This document shows, one piece after another, positions 36,302-44,988 of a DNA stretch of 64,000 nt; within the stretch, counting starts at the first letter, position 1; each line of letters starts with the position of its first letter. The stretch lies in NCBI GenBank assembly GCA_001898405.1, contig MKTW01000020.1:146857-210856 (forward strand), written 5' to 3'. The notes below the pieces were generated by a model, which saw only the letters and a program-made list of their open reading frames with translations, was not told the origin of the DNA and searched no databases. Source of the stretch: Sphingobacteriales bacterium 44-61. GTDB taxonomy: Bacteria > Bacteroidota > Bacteroidia > Chitinophagales > Chitinophagaceae. A program made the translations under genes and the position numbers.

Positions 36302-38494
36302 TTATAACTGTTTCCCTTCATACCATACAGCATAAGGCCCTGCCCATTCCAGTTTTCTTCCTTCATTCCCGGTAATATGTTTTGTTTTGGGTGCGAAATC
36401 TTTATTGCATTGGGCGATCAGTAATTCTTTACCATCCAGTTTTATCTGTACAACAGTAAAATCACTGCTTTGCTGCAGCAGTTTTATTTGCTGCACGGAA
36501 GGATACGACTGGGAGGAGATCTCTATCACCGGGTCCATTTTCCCATGTATTTCCACTACATTGATAAAACTTTGATCTTTTCCTTTTTTGCGGATGATAA
36601 AGGCAGGTTCCCTGCGGAGATTGAAATTCGGGTCATTGGCTCCGGTGCGGGTAAACAACAGGGTGGCTGAATCCTGTACCAGGGTTGATATAGAGTAATA
36701 GGTACGGCCATTCAGGAAAGTGAATTGTGCAAGTGAGTCTGCCACTTTTGCTTCCGCTTCTTTCCACAAATACTGATAACCATTCTTGCTGCCCAATGCT
36801 GTCATTTTATTGAGATGCGCCTGGTATTTAAAAGAAGTATGGATCACCTGTCCCTTGTATTGAAAAGGCAGATCATACTGGTGGGCGGTATCTGCATAAA
36901 TGTTGAAGATATCAGCGACCAGTTTTTTCCCTCCCGGCAATTGAAGCAGGTATACTGTTCTCTGCAAATGGGTGCCTTTATAGGCTTTATCGGTGCTGGC
37001 CGACACTACCTGCACAGCACTCCGGCCGATATCGCTGAAAAGTTTATCGGCATGGTATTTTTCTGCTTCTTTTTCTTTTCCTCCAAAATGACTGGTTTCA
37101 TCCACGACCAGCGTATTATGCGCTATGGTCTGCGAAGCATACTTGTCATTCTCAGGAAGATAACGGCCTCCATACTTCTGCTCTACGCCAATAAAGCGGA
37201 CAGAGCCATAATCAGTAAGCACTTCATTCCCCTTATCAAACAGGTTGATGTTGAGTTTATCAAAATGGCCGTGGGAAAGGCCGTGTGCGGTATACTTATA
37301 AATAAGTGTGGTGAGATCGCTTTCTTTACCGGCGCGCAACAAGCTGACACCGCCTTCATCACCTTTCACCCCATCCACAAATTCTACGGATTTATACGGA
37401 TAAAACGGCGGTACCTCCTTACCTGATGTAAGGGCGGCTGCAATAGAAGCACCACCTTTGTTTAGCAATACCTGGTCCTGTTTTTTAGCCACGGTCAGCA
37501 GGCCCATGTCTTCTCCGTATTCTGCCCAGGCAATATCAATAGCAGTAACCAGTTCATTGGTAGTAAAATCTTTTTCCTTGAGTGCATCATTTAAGGGAAA
37601 GAAAGTGCCATCAATATTGGTTTGCTGTAAACCGGCCAGCAAGGCTTTTTGAAGAATGCGGCCGCGGTGTTCAAATATTTTCAACTCAGGTCTTGCATGC
37701 TGAAGTGCATTGGCAAAAAGATAATAGGGCAATATGGCATAGCGTACATAATAAGGCCCTTCGGTGTAATAACCATCGGGAGCAAACAGGCCATCCAGTT
37801 GCGCGATAAAACCGCTCTTTCCATCTTTGGCGCTCCCATAAAGTGCCATATCAACATACTCCTTATTACCCGTTGCGATACCAACAATGCCAACACCGGC
37901 ACAGGCCCATACTCCATGGTTATGTATCAGGTTGAACCAACCGGAAAGGTCTTTGGTGATAAAATCCACTTCCGGTTTAAATGCCCCTTCTTCAATGGCC
38001 TTCCTGTCTGCTGCAGCAATACCATTATAAACAAGATCATAAGCCATACCGGTATACACGAGCCAGTTCGCATCATTCAATGCCTGCCAGAAAAGGCGGC
38101 CGGGTGAGCTGCTGGTCGCCTCCGGATGTTTTTTTAATCCGGGATTCAGCTGAGCATATTTCAGCAACATTTTTTTTACCAGCAATGCATACCGGGCATC
38201 GCCGGTGAGATTGTACAAAATACCGCTGTTAAACATCAGCATGTAATTGCTTTTATGCCTGTCGTGTGTATAGCCGCCTGCGGGATCTTTGGGAAAAGGC
38301 ACATCCACGTCTTTATCCAACCATTCATCCACCTGTTTTTTTATCCCGGCATATGATCGCTTTAGCAATGGATATTTTGCCAGGTCATTTTTTACTGTGG
38401 CAGCTTCGGTCTTTGTGAAAAAAGTAAGCGGGTGTTGTGCCTGCAGGTCAGCAGTCGTTATCAGTAAACAAAATATGCTCAGCCATCGTATCAT
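36302..38494 (-). CDS. Oligoalginate lyase, heparinase II/III family (PL17-type)
   Basis: 730 aa with a signal peptide (MIRWLSIFCLLITTADLQAQ). An N-terminal alpha-toroid and a C-terminal heparinase II/III beta-sheet domain. The residues expected for PL17 are in place: Asn-His in LIHNHGVWACAG (about 190), Tyr in YTEGPYYVRYA (about 247), His in GLSHGHFDKLN (about 406) and Tyr in GGRYLPENDKYASQT (about 445). This enzyme degrades alginate oligomers exolytically to unsaturated monomers in the periplasm. It lies directly upstream of the kdgF-like cupin. Confidence 0.9.
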   Translation of the reverse strand: MIRWLSIFCLLITTADLQAQHPLTFFTKTEAATVKNDLAKYPLLKRSYAGIKKQVDEWLDKDVDVPFPKDPAGGYTHDRHKSNYMLMFNSGILYNLTGDARYALLVKKMLLKYAQLNPGLKKHPEATSSSPGRLFWQALNDANWLVYTGMAYDLVYNGIAAADRKAIEEGAFKPEVDFITKDLSGWFNLIHNHGVWACAGVGIVGIATGNKEYVDMALYGSAKDGKSGFIAQLDGLFAPDGYYTEGPYYVRYAILPYYLFANALQHARPELKIFEHRGRILQKALLAGLQQTNIDGTFFPLNDALKEKDFTTNELVTAIDIAWAEYGEDMGLLTVAKKQDQVLLNKGGASIAAALTSGKEVPPFYPYKSVEFVDGVKGDEGGVSLLRAGKESDLTTLIYKYTAHGLSHGHFDKLNINLFDKGNEVLTDYGSVRFIGVEQKYGGRYLPENDKYASQTIAHNTLVVDETSHFGGKEKEAEKYHADKLFSDIGRSAVQVVSASTDKAYKGTHLQRTVYLLQLPGGKKLVADIFNIYADTAHQYDLPFQYKGQVIHTSFKYQAHLNKMTALGSKNGYQYLWKEAEAKVADSLAQFTFLNGRTYYSISTLVQDSATLLFTRTGANDPNFNLRREPAFIIRKKGKDQSFINVVEIHGKMDPVIEISSQSYPSVQQIKLLQQSSDFTVVQIKLDGKELLIAQCNKDFAPKTKHITGNEGRKLEWAGPYAVWYEGKQL

Positions 38495-38536
38495 GTAGTC
38501 AGATTGTAGAAATTCGGTCTGTATAAAAAATTCTTC

Positions 38537-39292
38537 TTATGCGAAATAGCTTCCACCATTGATCTCCACGCTTTCTCCATTAATAAAGGAAGCAGCATCA
38601 CTGGAGAGATAAAGCACGAGATCGGCCACTTCTGCAGCCTGGCCTTCCCTGCGGAGAGGTGTGGCATTGGCTACATTGGTCCTTATTTCGGGTTTGGTGA
38701 ATGTGTCGTGAAAAGCAGTACTGATCATGCCCGGAGAAACACAGTTAACACGAATGCCTTTGGGGCCGAGTTCTTTTGCCAGCCCACGCGTCAGCGTAAG
38801 CACGCCTCCTTTAGCTGTGGCATAAGCAAGGGCGCCACCACCACCACCATCCCTGGCAGCCTGTGAAGCGAAGTTGACAATGGCCGCACCTGCAATCATA
38901 TAGGGCACTACGGCACGTGTAGCCAGGTAAACGGATTTGAGATTTACATCCATCACTGCATCCCAGAATTCTTCATCCAGATCAGCCAGCACTTTACGGG
39001 CAAGGAGACCACCAGCAACATTCACTAAAACATGTATCGTATTTCCATATTCTGAAATGCAGGCGTCAACGAGTTTTTTCACTTCTGCAGATTGGGTCAT
39101 ATCTGCTTTCACTGCAAATGCCGTTCCGCCAGTCTGCCTGATCTGCTGAACAGTTTCGTCTGCCAGTTGCTTATTGCTGTTATAATTAATGCACACTTTA
39201 GCGCCGGCAGCAGCCAGCTTTAATGATACCTGGCGGCCAATATCTCTTGCACCACCTGTTACAATAGCGACTTTTCCTTGTAATGAGCTCAT
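38537..39292 (-). CDS. SDR-family oxidoreductase, probable DEH reductase
   Basis: 251 aa classical short-chain dehydrogenase. NAD(P)-binding VTGGARDIGRQVSLKL, NVAGG in place of the usual NNAG, catalytic Ser in IVNFASQAA, and Tyr-x3-Lys in AYATAKGGVLTLTRGLAKELGPKGIRVNCVSPG. The genes around it suggest reduction of 4-deoxy-erythro-5-hexoseulose uronate (DEH) to KDG, as in alginate-degrading bacteria. KduD-like or other SDR activity cannot be excluded by sequence alone. It is the first gene of the minus-strand operon and faces the LacI gene across a 281 bp regulatory region. Confidence 0.88.
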   Translation of the reverse strand: MSSLQGKVAIVTGGARDIGRQVSLKLAAAGAKVCINYNSNKQLADETVQQIRQTGGTAFAVKADMTQSAEVKKLVDACISEYGNTIHVLVNVAGGLLARKVLADLDEEFWDAVMDVNLKSVYLATRAVVPYMIAGAAIVNFASQAARDGGGGGALAYATAKGGVLTLTRGLAKELGPKGIRVNCVSPGMISTAFHDTFTKPEIRTNVANATPLRREGQAAEVADLVLYLSSDAASFINGESVEINGGSYFA

Positions 39293-39573
39293 AGTAGATT
39301 AATCTGAAAATAAAAATTAGTTACTGGTAAAAAGGACAAGCAGAAGACTGCTTCCAGGCTTCCGGTTGTAATATTAAGTCGAATTGGAGGAGGCCGATCC
39401 GGGCAATAGCTTTGAAAATATCAAAAAATATCCCCCATAATTGAAGAAAAAGAAATGAAAATGCAGATCAAATATCATTTTTTATATTTTTTAATTCCCG
39501 GGATCGTTCCCGGCATCGCTACCGGGATTTCCGTAATAAAGTTTCTCTTAGTTTTACTTTTCATACGATCATA
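39293..39573. promoter_or_regulatory. Divergent control region of the alginate locus
   Basis: 281 bp between the minus-strand operon and the LacI gene. The right part (39497-39533) contains three CCGGGA-type blocks in alternating orientation (TTCCCGGGATCG, TTCCCGGCATCG, CTACCGGGAT), good candidates for LacI operators. Upstream is an A/T-rich tract (39470-39497), and TTAGTTTTAC near 39548-39557 may be a degenerate -7 box for lacI. A short hairpin AAGCAGAAGACTGCTT is at 39339-39354. I see no exact TAnnTTTG in either direction. Confidence 0.45.
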
Positions 39574-40611
39574 ATGGATAAACCCGCAACAATTAAAGAC
39601 ATTGCCAGAACACTCAACCTCTCTACGTCCACCGTATCAAGAGCCATGCGCAATGCGCCCGATGTAAACATCGAAACGAAAAAAGCCGTCATGGCTTTGT
39701 CTGAAGAACTCAATTACCAGCCCAATAAACTCGCCCTCAGCCTCAAACAAAAGCAAACCCATAATATAGGTGTCATCGTTCCCAACCTGGATTATGTGCT
39801 TGCAACAATGGTAAGAGGCATCGATGAAGTGGCACTCGAGGCCGGCTACACCGTCATGGTTTGCCAAAGCAATGAATCATTCGGAAGGGAGATCGTGAAT
39901 ACACGCCGGCTCCTGGATAGCCTGGTCGATGGCTTTATCGTTTCCGTTTCCAGCGAAACAAAAGTGTTTGACCATTTTAAAAAAATACAGGAAAAGAAAA
40001 TGCCCATGGTGGTGTTTGACCGGGTCACTCCTTTTCTAAAAGCTCCCGGTGTGCGGCTCGACAATACAGATGGAGGATTCCAGGCAACAGAGCATCTGAT
40101 AGAACAGGGGTACAAGCGCATCGCAATACTGGCCGGGCCTAAAAATCTCGGCATCAGCAATCACCGGCTCGACGGCTATCTCGCTGCATTGAAAAAATAT
40201 AAGATAAAACCCGACCCTGACCTGATCATTCATTGCGATTTCAACCAGCAGTATGCCTACCTCGCCACGCAGGAATTACTGAACATGAAAAAAAGGCCGG
40301 ACGCCATCTTCACTATCAGCGACAGGATGGCTATCGGCGCCATGCTGGCTATCAAAGAAAAAGGATTGAAAATGCCGCATGATATTGGACTGGTGGGGTT
40401 TAATAATGAACCCGTCGTCAGCCTTCTTACTCCCGGCATTTCCAGCGTGGACCAGCCGGCCTTTGAACTCGGCAAAGTTGCCGCCAAACTGTTTATTGAA
40501 ACCATGCACCATGATGGTGATATGAGTGAAGTGGAAGAAGTGCTGAAACCAAAACTGCATATCCGGGAATCGTCCCTGCGGATCATCCCCAAAAATACCC
40601 GTTCAAAATAA
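39574..40611 (+). CDS. LacI-family transcriptional regulator of the alginate locus
   Basis: 345 aa. N-terminal helix-turn-helix KDIARTLNLSTSTVSRAMRNAPDVN with the LacI hinge (YQPNKLALSLKQK), then a periplasmic-binding-type sensor domain (IGVIVPNLDYVLATMVRGIDEVALEAGYTVMVCQSNE... AIFTISDRMAIGAMLAIKEKGLKMPHDIGLVGFNN). It should bind a sugar acid such as DEH or KDG and release the operators in the divergent region; the ligand is inferred. It is 5 bp upstream of the PL6 lyase gene, so both are on one transcript. An alginate-locus repressor is the simplest reading, although activation is possible. Confidence 0.93.
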   Translation: MDKPATIKDIARTLNLSTSTVSRAMRNAPDVNIETKKAVMALSEELNYQPNKLALSLKQKQTHNIGVIVPNLDYVLATMVRGIDEVALEAGYTVMVCQSNESFGREIVNTRRLLDSLVDGFIVSVSSETKVFDHFKKIQEKKMPMVVFDRVTPFLKAPGVRLDNTDGGFQATEHLIEQGYKRIAILAGPKNLGISNHRLDGYLAALKKYKIKPDPDLIIHCDFNQQYAYLATQELLNMKKRPDAIFTISDRMAIGAMLAIKEKGLKMPHDIGLVGFNNEPVVSLLTPGISSVDQPAFELGKVAAKLFIETMHHDGDMSEVEEVLKPKLHIRESSLRIIPKNTRSK

Positions 40612-40616
40612 AACGT

Positions 40617-42902
40617 ATGATACGATTGCTTTTTCTTCTGCCCTGCTTTCTGTTGCCAGGCCTGTGCGTATTTGCCGGCACCATTACCGTTAAAAACATT
40701 CAAGAGCTGGACCAGGCCAATAAGAATGCAAAGCCCGGCGATATCATTTTACTCAGCGATGGAGAGTGGAATAATGTAGTGATCAGGCTTACCTGCAAAG
40801 GCACCAAAGCCCAACCCATTGTTTTTAGTGCAAAAACACCCGGCAAAGTTTTGATCACCGGCCATTCATTCCTTAAGATCGGTGGCGAGCACATCGTGGT
40901 AAAAGGCCTGTATTTCCAAAAAGGGTATGCAGGTAATAATGCAGTCATTGATTTCCGGGTGAATAAAGACCAGCTCGCTAATAACTGCCGTGTAACGGAA
41001 TGTGCCATCATTGATTTTAATAACCCAAAGCGGATGGATGAAAATTACTGGGTCTCCTTTTATGGCAAGAACAACCGGCTTGACTATTGCACCTTCCGTG
41101 ATAAAAAAAATATGGGTGTGTTGATCGCTGTGATACTGGATGATGAAAGAAGCCGGGAGAATTTTCATTCCATTGATCATAATGTTTTTGCCCGCCGGCC
41201 GCCACTGGCTTCCAATTCAGGCGAGATCATACGGGTGGGCGTATCACAACATTGCCAGTTCAATTCCAATACGCAGATCACCGATAACTATTTCCAGGAT
41301 TGTGATGGGGAAACAGAGGTCGTGTCCATCAAATCAGGCAGTAACAACATACGGGGAAATATATTCATCAGGTGCCAGGGAGGTGTGGTTTTGCGGCATG
41401 GGGATAACAACACGGTGGAGAACAATGTGTTCCTGGGATTTGATAAAGAAGGTACAGGCGGTGTGCGGGTCATCAATAAAGGACAGTGGGTGGTGAACAA
41501 TTATTTTTATCAATGCCGCGGTATTGACTTCCGTTCGCCATTATCGATCATGAACGGCATACCCAATTCGCCTGCCCATCGCTATGTGCAGGTCACTGAT
41601 GCCGTTATTGCCAATAATACTTTTTACGAATGTTCTGCTGTCAGTTTTTGCGAGGGTAGTGATGCAGAAAGGACCCTGCCTCCTGCCAATGTTTTCCTGG
41701 TCAATAACATTTTTGATAATACCAGGGACAGTATTTTTTATAAGACATCGGATGATATCAGCGGTTTTTCTTTTCTTGGCAATGCCACCAATAAAGGCAA
41801 TTCCCAGAACACGCCCAAAGGTTTTAGCAAAACATCTTTTTATTCCCAGAAAAGCGAACCGGCCTACCTGATCACAACGAATAAAAAAGCAGCAATTCCT
41901 GATTCATTGCAAAAGGCAGCGATCAGGCGCCTGGGGCACCGCCTTTCCGGCAAGCCGGGTTTCAGCGACATATCCCTGTTGCGCAGGATACAGGCGCTTT
42001 CTCCCCTTGTAATTGGTATCAGATGGGCAGACGGCCAGCATTTATACATACCTGCAGTGGAAGAGCTTGTTACCGTCAATTGCCAGAATGCTGCAGAAGT
42101 ATATCAGCAACTGGAAAGAAAAGAACCTGTATTGATCACCCTTACAGGCACAGAATATATACTCGACAAGCCTTTTACCATTTCAAAAAAAGTAGTATTC
42201 AACAGCAGCACCACACAGCCCATACGATTCAATACAACGAATATGCCTGCTGCTTTTATGGTAAACGGCAACGGGAACCTGACGCTTCGCCATTTATTCA
42301 TTAATGGCAGTGGTATAAAAGCCACCAGCCTTGTTTGCAGCGATACCAGCGGCAGTTCAAACCATTATAATTTTGCCATGTATGAATCCGGTGTACAATA
42401 TCTTGACCGGGCCAATGGTTGCGAAAATATTTTCCTTGCCAGTAAGTCTACTATCGCAGACAGTATCGTGATCCGGGGCAACCTGTTTTCCCATAACAAT
42501 ACCAGGGGCATCATGATGGCTGATGAAAAAGACGACAAGGGTTATTATAATGCGGAAAGAATATACATTACGCATAATAAATTCGACCTGCAGCAAGGCA
42601 TTCTGCTTAATATTTACCGTGGCGGAAATGATGAAAGCACCATGGGGCCACAACTTTCTTTCAGCCATAACAGGATCACCGGTTGCAGTGCGGCAGATAA
42701 CAGCTCATTAATACAACTGACCGGTGTGCAGCAGACAACGGTCTTTTCCAATATTTTCTCCCAAAGCAATCCCAAAGCAGCATTGATCACTTACAGGGAT
42801 ACGGTAAGAGCCCGCCATCTACTGGAAAAGAATACCCTGACAGCCTCAGGAAGCATACAGGAAAACGGGTTTGTAGTAAAGAGAGAGAATACGGTGAATT
42901 AG
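40617..42902 (+). CDS. Alginate lyase, PL6 family (chondroitinase-B-like parallel beta-helix)
   Basis: 761 aa with a signal peptide (MIRLLFLLPCFLLPGLCVFAGT). Parallel beta-helix repeats run through most of it. The catalytic Lys is in VVSIKSGSNNIRG (residue 239) and the catalytic Arg in VVLRHGDNNTVENN (residue 260), a 21-residue spacing that is normal for PL6. The length suggests two beta-helix domains, as in the two-domain PL6 alginate lyases; the second half (from about 480) has ENTLTASGS-type strands but no second Lys/Arg pair. It depolymerises alginate outside or in the periplasm. Second gene after lacI; terminator follows at 42973. Confidence 0.92.
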   Translation: MIRLLFLLPCFLLPGLCVFAGTITVKNIQELDQANKNAKPGDIILLSDGEWNNVVIRLTCKGTKAQPIVFSAKTPGKVLITGHSFLKIGGEHIVVKGLYFQKGYAGNNAVIDFRVNKDQLANNCRVTECAIIDFNNPKRMDENYWVSFYGKNNRLDYCTFRDKKNMGVLIAVILDDERSRENFHSIDHNVFARRPPLASNSGEIIRVGVSQHCQFNSNTQITDNYFQDCDGETEVVSIKSGSNNIRGNIFIRCQGGVVLRHGDNNTVENNVFLGFDKEGTGGVRVINKGQWVVNNYFYQCRGIDFRSPLSIMNGIPNSPAHRYVQVTDAVIANNTFYECSAVSFCEGSDAERTLPPANVFLVNNIFDNTRDSIFYKTSDDISGFSFLGNATNKGNSQNTPKGFSKTSFYSQKSEPAYLITTNKKAAIPDSLQKAAIRRLGHRLSGKPGFSDISLLRRIQALSPLVIGIRWADGQHLYIPAVEELVTVNCQNAAEVYQQLERKEPVLITLTGTEYILDKPFTISKKVVFNSSTTQPIRFNTTNMPAAFMVNGNGNLTLRHLFINGSGIKATSLVCSDTSGSSNHYNFAMYESGVQYLDRANGCENIFLASKSTIADSIVIRGNLFSHNNTRGIMMADEKDDKGYYNAERIYITHNKFDLQQGILLNIYRGGNDESTMGPQLSFSHNRITGCSAADNSSLIQLTGVQQTTVFSNIFSQSNPKAALITYRDTVRARHLLEKNTLTASGSIQENGFVVKRENTVN

Positions 42903-42972
42903 GATAATGCAAAGCCGGTAACTGATGGCCTGTAAGCTGTTGCACAGGCAAGCCCTCTAATAGGATTTTAAT

Positions 42973-43000
42973 GCCGGGCAGTGATTATGCCCGGCTTATT
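42973..43000 (+). terminator. Terminator after the PL6 gene
   Basis: GCCGGGCA (42973-42980) pairs with TGCCCGGC (42988-42995) with a 7-nt loop, followed by TTATTTCCCTTT. It lies 71 bp after the stop codon of the PL6 gene. Confidence 0.75.
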
Positions 43001-43124
43001 TCCCTTTGTTCTCCCTGCTTATCCACAATTCAAAAATATCTTCGCCGATTTTCCGTTTCAGGTAACCAAAAAGTCGAAGAAACCCCTATATTCACAGCTT
43101 TTAGACCCAGTGTAAAAAATATAC

Positions 43125-44150
43125 ATGAGCAGTAAGAAATTTTCTTCCTTCCGTTGGTCCGATGAAGTGGAACCACATAAAGCAAGGACTAAAGAAATTA
43201 TTACCAAACACCCGGAGATCAGGCAACTGATCGGCCGCAATCCATATACCATACTGGTGATCATTGCTGCAGTAGGATTACAACTTGCCCTTGCCTATAT
43301 CGTTTCCCCCTTAGGGTTCGATCTTTCCTGGATATGGACCGTTGTGCTCGCTTTTTTTGCCGGTGCATTTCTCTGCCATACACTGTTCGTTTGCATACAC
43401 GAAGCTTCCCATAATCTTATTTTCAAGAATAAAACAGCTAATATACTTGCCGGCATCCTGTCTAATCTGCCACAGGTATTCCCCAGTTCCGTTTCTTTTG
43501 CAAAATATCACATGAAGCATCATGCTTACCAGGGCGTGGAAGCGCTGGATGCAGACATGCCCTTCCGCTGGGAAGCCAGGCTCATCAATAATGCGCCGGT
43601 AGGTAAAGCCGTTTGGTTATTGTTCTATCCCATTTTCCAGATGCTCCGTCCTCTCCGTTTGAAAGAGATAAAATTATTTGATGGATGGACTTTTGTAAAC
43701 TTACTGGTACAGGTCGTTTTCATGACAGCCGTTATTTATTTCCTTGGAGGAAAAGCTGCTATTTATCTACTGATCAGTTTTTTCCTGTCTGTTGGCCTGC
43801 ATCCCCTGGGTGCAAGATGGATACAGGAACATTTCCTTACCCATGGTGATCAGGAAACCAAAAGTTATTATGGTCCATTGAACCTGACCAACCTTAATGT
43901 GGGTTATCACAATGAGCATCATGATTTCCCTTCTGTTCCCTGGAACCGTTTACCTAAAGTAAAACAGATCGCCGGCAGTTATTACACCAGCCTTGGCTAT
44001 CACACTTCTTACGTAGGGTTGTTATTCCAGTTCCTTTTCGACCGCAATATTTCTGTTTATTCCCGCACAGCACGGGATAAGAGAGGGAAGCGTAGCGCTA
44101 AAGCGCCGCATTTGCCTGCAGATATGGCAACACCGGAAGAACTTGGGTGA
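43125..44150 (+). CDS. Membrane fatty-acyl/sphingolipid desaturase, DEGS1-like
   Basis: 341 aa with four to six hydrophobic helices and three His boxes: HEASH (CIHEASHNLIF), HMKHH (KYHMKHHAYQG) and HNEHH (NVGYHNEHHDFPSVPW). The whole chain matches the eukaryotic dihydroceramide delta-4 desaturase DEGS1 as I remember it: the opening FRWSDEVEPHKARTKEIITKHPEI, the run SYYGPLNLTNLNVGYHNEHH and the DxxISxYSR tail. A bacterial delta-4 sphingoid desaturase is therefore the best guess; Bacteroidota do make sphingolipids. A generic acyl desaturase is the alternative. Stands alone; PL6 terminator precedes it. Confidence 0.85.
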   Translation: MSSKKFSSFRWSDEVEPHKARTKEIITKHPEIRQLIGRNPYTILVIIAAVGLQLALAYIVSPLGFDLSWIWTVVLAFFAGAFLCHTLFVCIHEASHNLIFKNKTANILAGILSNLPQVFPSSVSFAKYHMKHHAYQGVEALDADMPFRWEARLINNAPVGKAVWLLFYPIFQMLRPLRLKEIKLFDGWTFVNLLVQVVFMTAVIYFLGGKAAIYLLISFFLSVGLHPLGARWIQEHFLTHGDQETKSYYGPLNLTNLNVGYHNEHHDFPSVPWNRLPKVKQIAGSYYTSLGYHTSYVGLLFQFLFDRNISVYSRTARDKRGKRSAKAPHLPADMATPEELG

Positions 44151-44199
44151 CAACAGAAATGCATTTCGGCATCGGCCATTCGATCATCAGCCATCGATT

Positions 44200-44826
44200 T
44201 CACGCGTGCATCGCATACATGATAATATTCATTCCAAACTTCGTATTGTCTTCTGCCATAAAACGCTTGTTGCGGAAATCATAATCCCACTCACAGCCAT
44301 AATCCTTATTACTGTAGAGCACAGCAATGCGGCCGTTTATTTCAACTGCCTTTAAATAATCATGTATCAGGTCATCTCCCCATCCATTCAATTCAAAAGA
44401 AGTGGGAGGAGGTCCTTTTTCGAAATGAAAAAAGGAGCGGTAGATCTCGTGATTGTTGGGGATCTTTTTTAAAGCCTGCGGCCCGAAACTGGCGGTCATC
44501 TGGGCTTCAAAGGATTTGGCAAAAAGGCCGTCAATATCATGATTGCAGTCATCCACAAACACAAACCCGCCGTTCTGTACATATTTCTTGAAATAAGCAT
44601 TTTCCCGGGCACTGAATTGCACCAGCTTGTGACCGCTGAGGTAACAAAAAGGGGATAGAAAAAGCTCTTCACTATCCAGCTCCACAATGCGCTCCTGCGG
44701 ATTTACAGGAACGGTAGTATACTCTACCAGTGAGTTCAATAGATTTGTTGGCATACGCTGGTCCGTATCCCAGTCGCCTGAATGATACCTTAATCGTGAA
44801 AATGTAAACCGGCTGCCCTTGATCAT
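44200..44826 (-). CDS. DUF4159 family protein
   Basis: 208 aa. It matches the layout of DUF4159: SRLRYHSGDWDTDQRMPTNLLNSLVEYTTV, an ELFLSPFCYLSGHKLVQFS segment, and a flavodoxin/GATase-like core with GGFVFVDDCNHDIDGLF, then ...LIHDYLKAVEINGRIAVLYSNKDYGCEWDYD. No signal peptide is visible in this reading. In Bacteroidota DUF4159 genes often lie with MoxR and DUF58 genes, as here (they diverge over 162 bp). The molecular role is unknown. Confidence 0.8.
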   Translation of the reverse strand: MIKGSRFTFSRLRYHSGDWDTDQRMPTNLLNSLVEYTTVPVNPQERIVELDSEELFLSPFCYLSGHKLVQFSARENAYFKKYVQNGGFVFVDDCNHDIDGLFAKSFEAQMTASFGPQALKKIPNNHEIYRSFFHFEKGPPPTSFELNGWGDDLIHDYLKAVEINGRIAVLYSNKDYGCEWDYDFRNKRFMAEDNTKFGMNIIMYAMHA

Positions 44827-44988
44827 GGATGCAATATCCCTGTTTTTTATTCACAGGCAAAAGAAAATAAAGGGAATGACGTCAAAATATTCGAACTTTC
44901 ATCCTCTCGCAGGATAAGGTTCCCGGCCGGGGACGGCTATATGGATTGCTTCAAGTGATCGCATTATTCTCCATTAAAAAAAACTGCT

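Noticed and set aside
36302..38494. Heparinase-type lyase as a glycosaminoglycan-degrading enzyme
   Set aside because: The locus (PL6, KdgF, SDR, no sulfatases) supports alginate; the PL17 residue pattern fits an oligoalginate lyase better.
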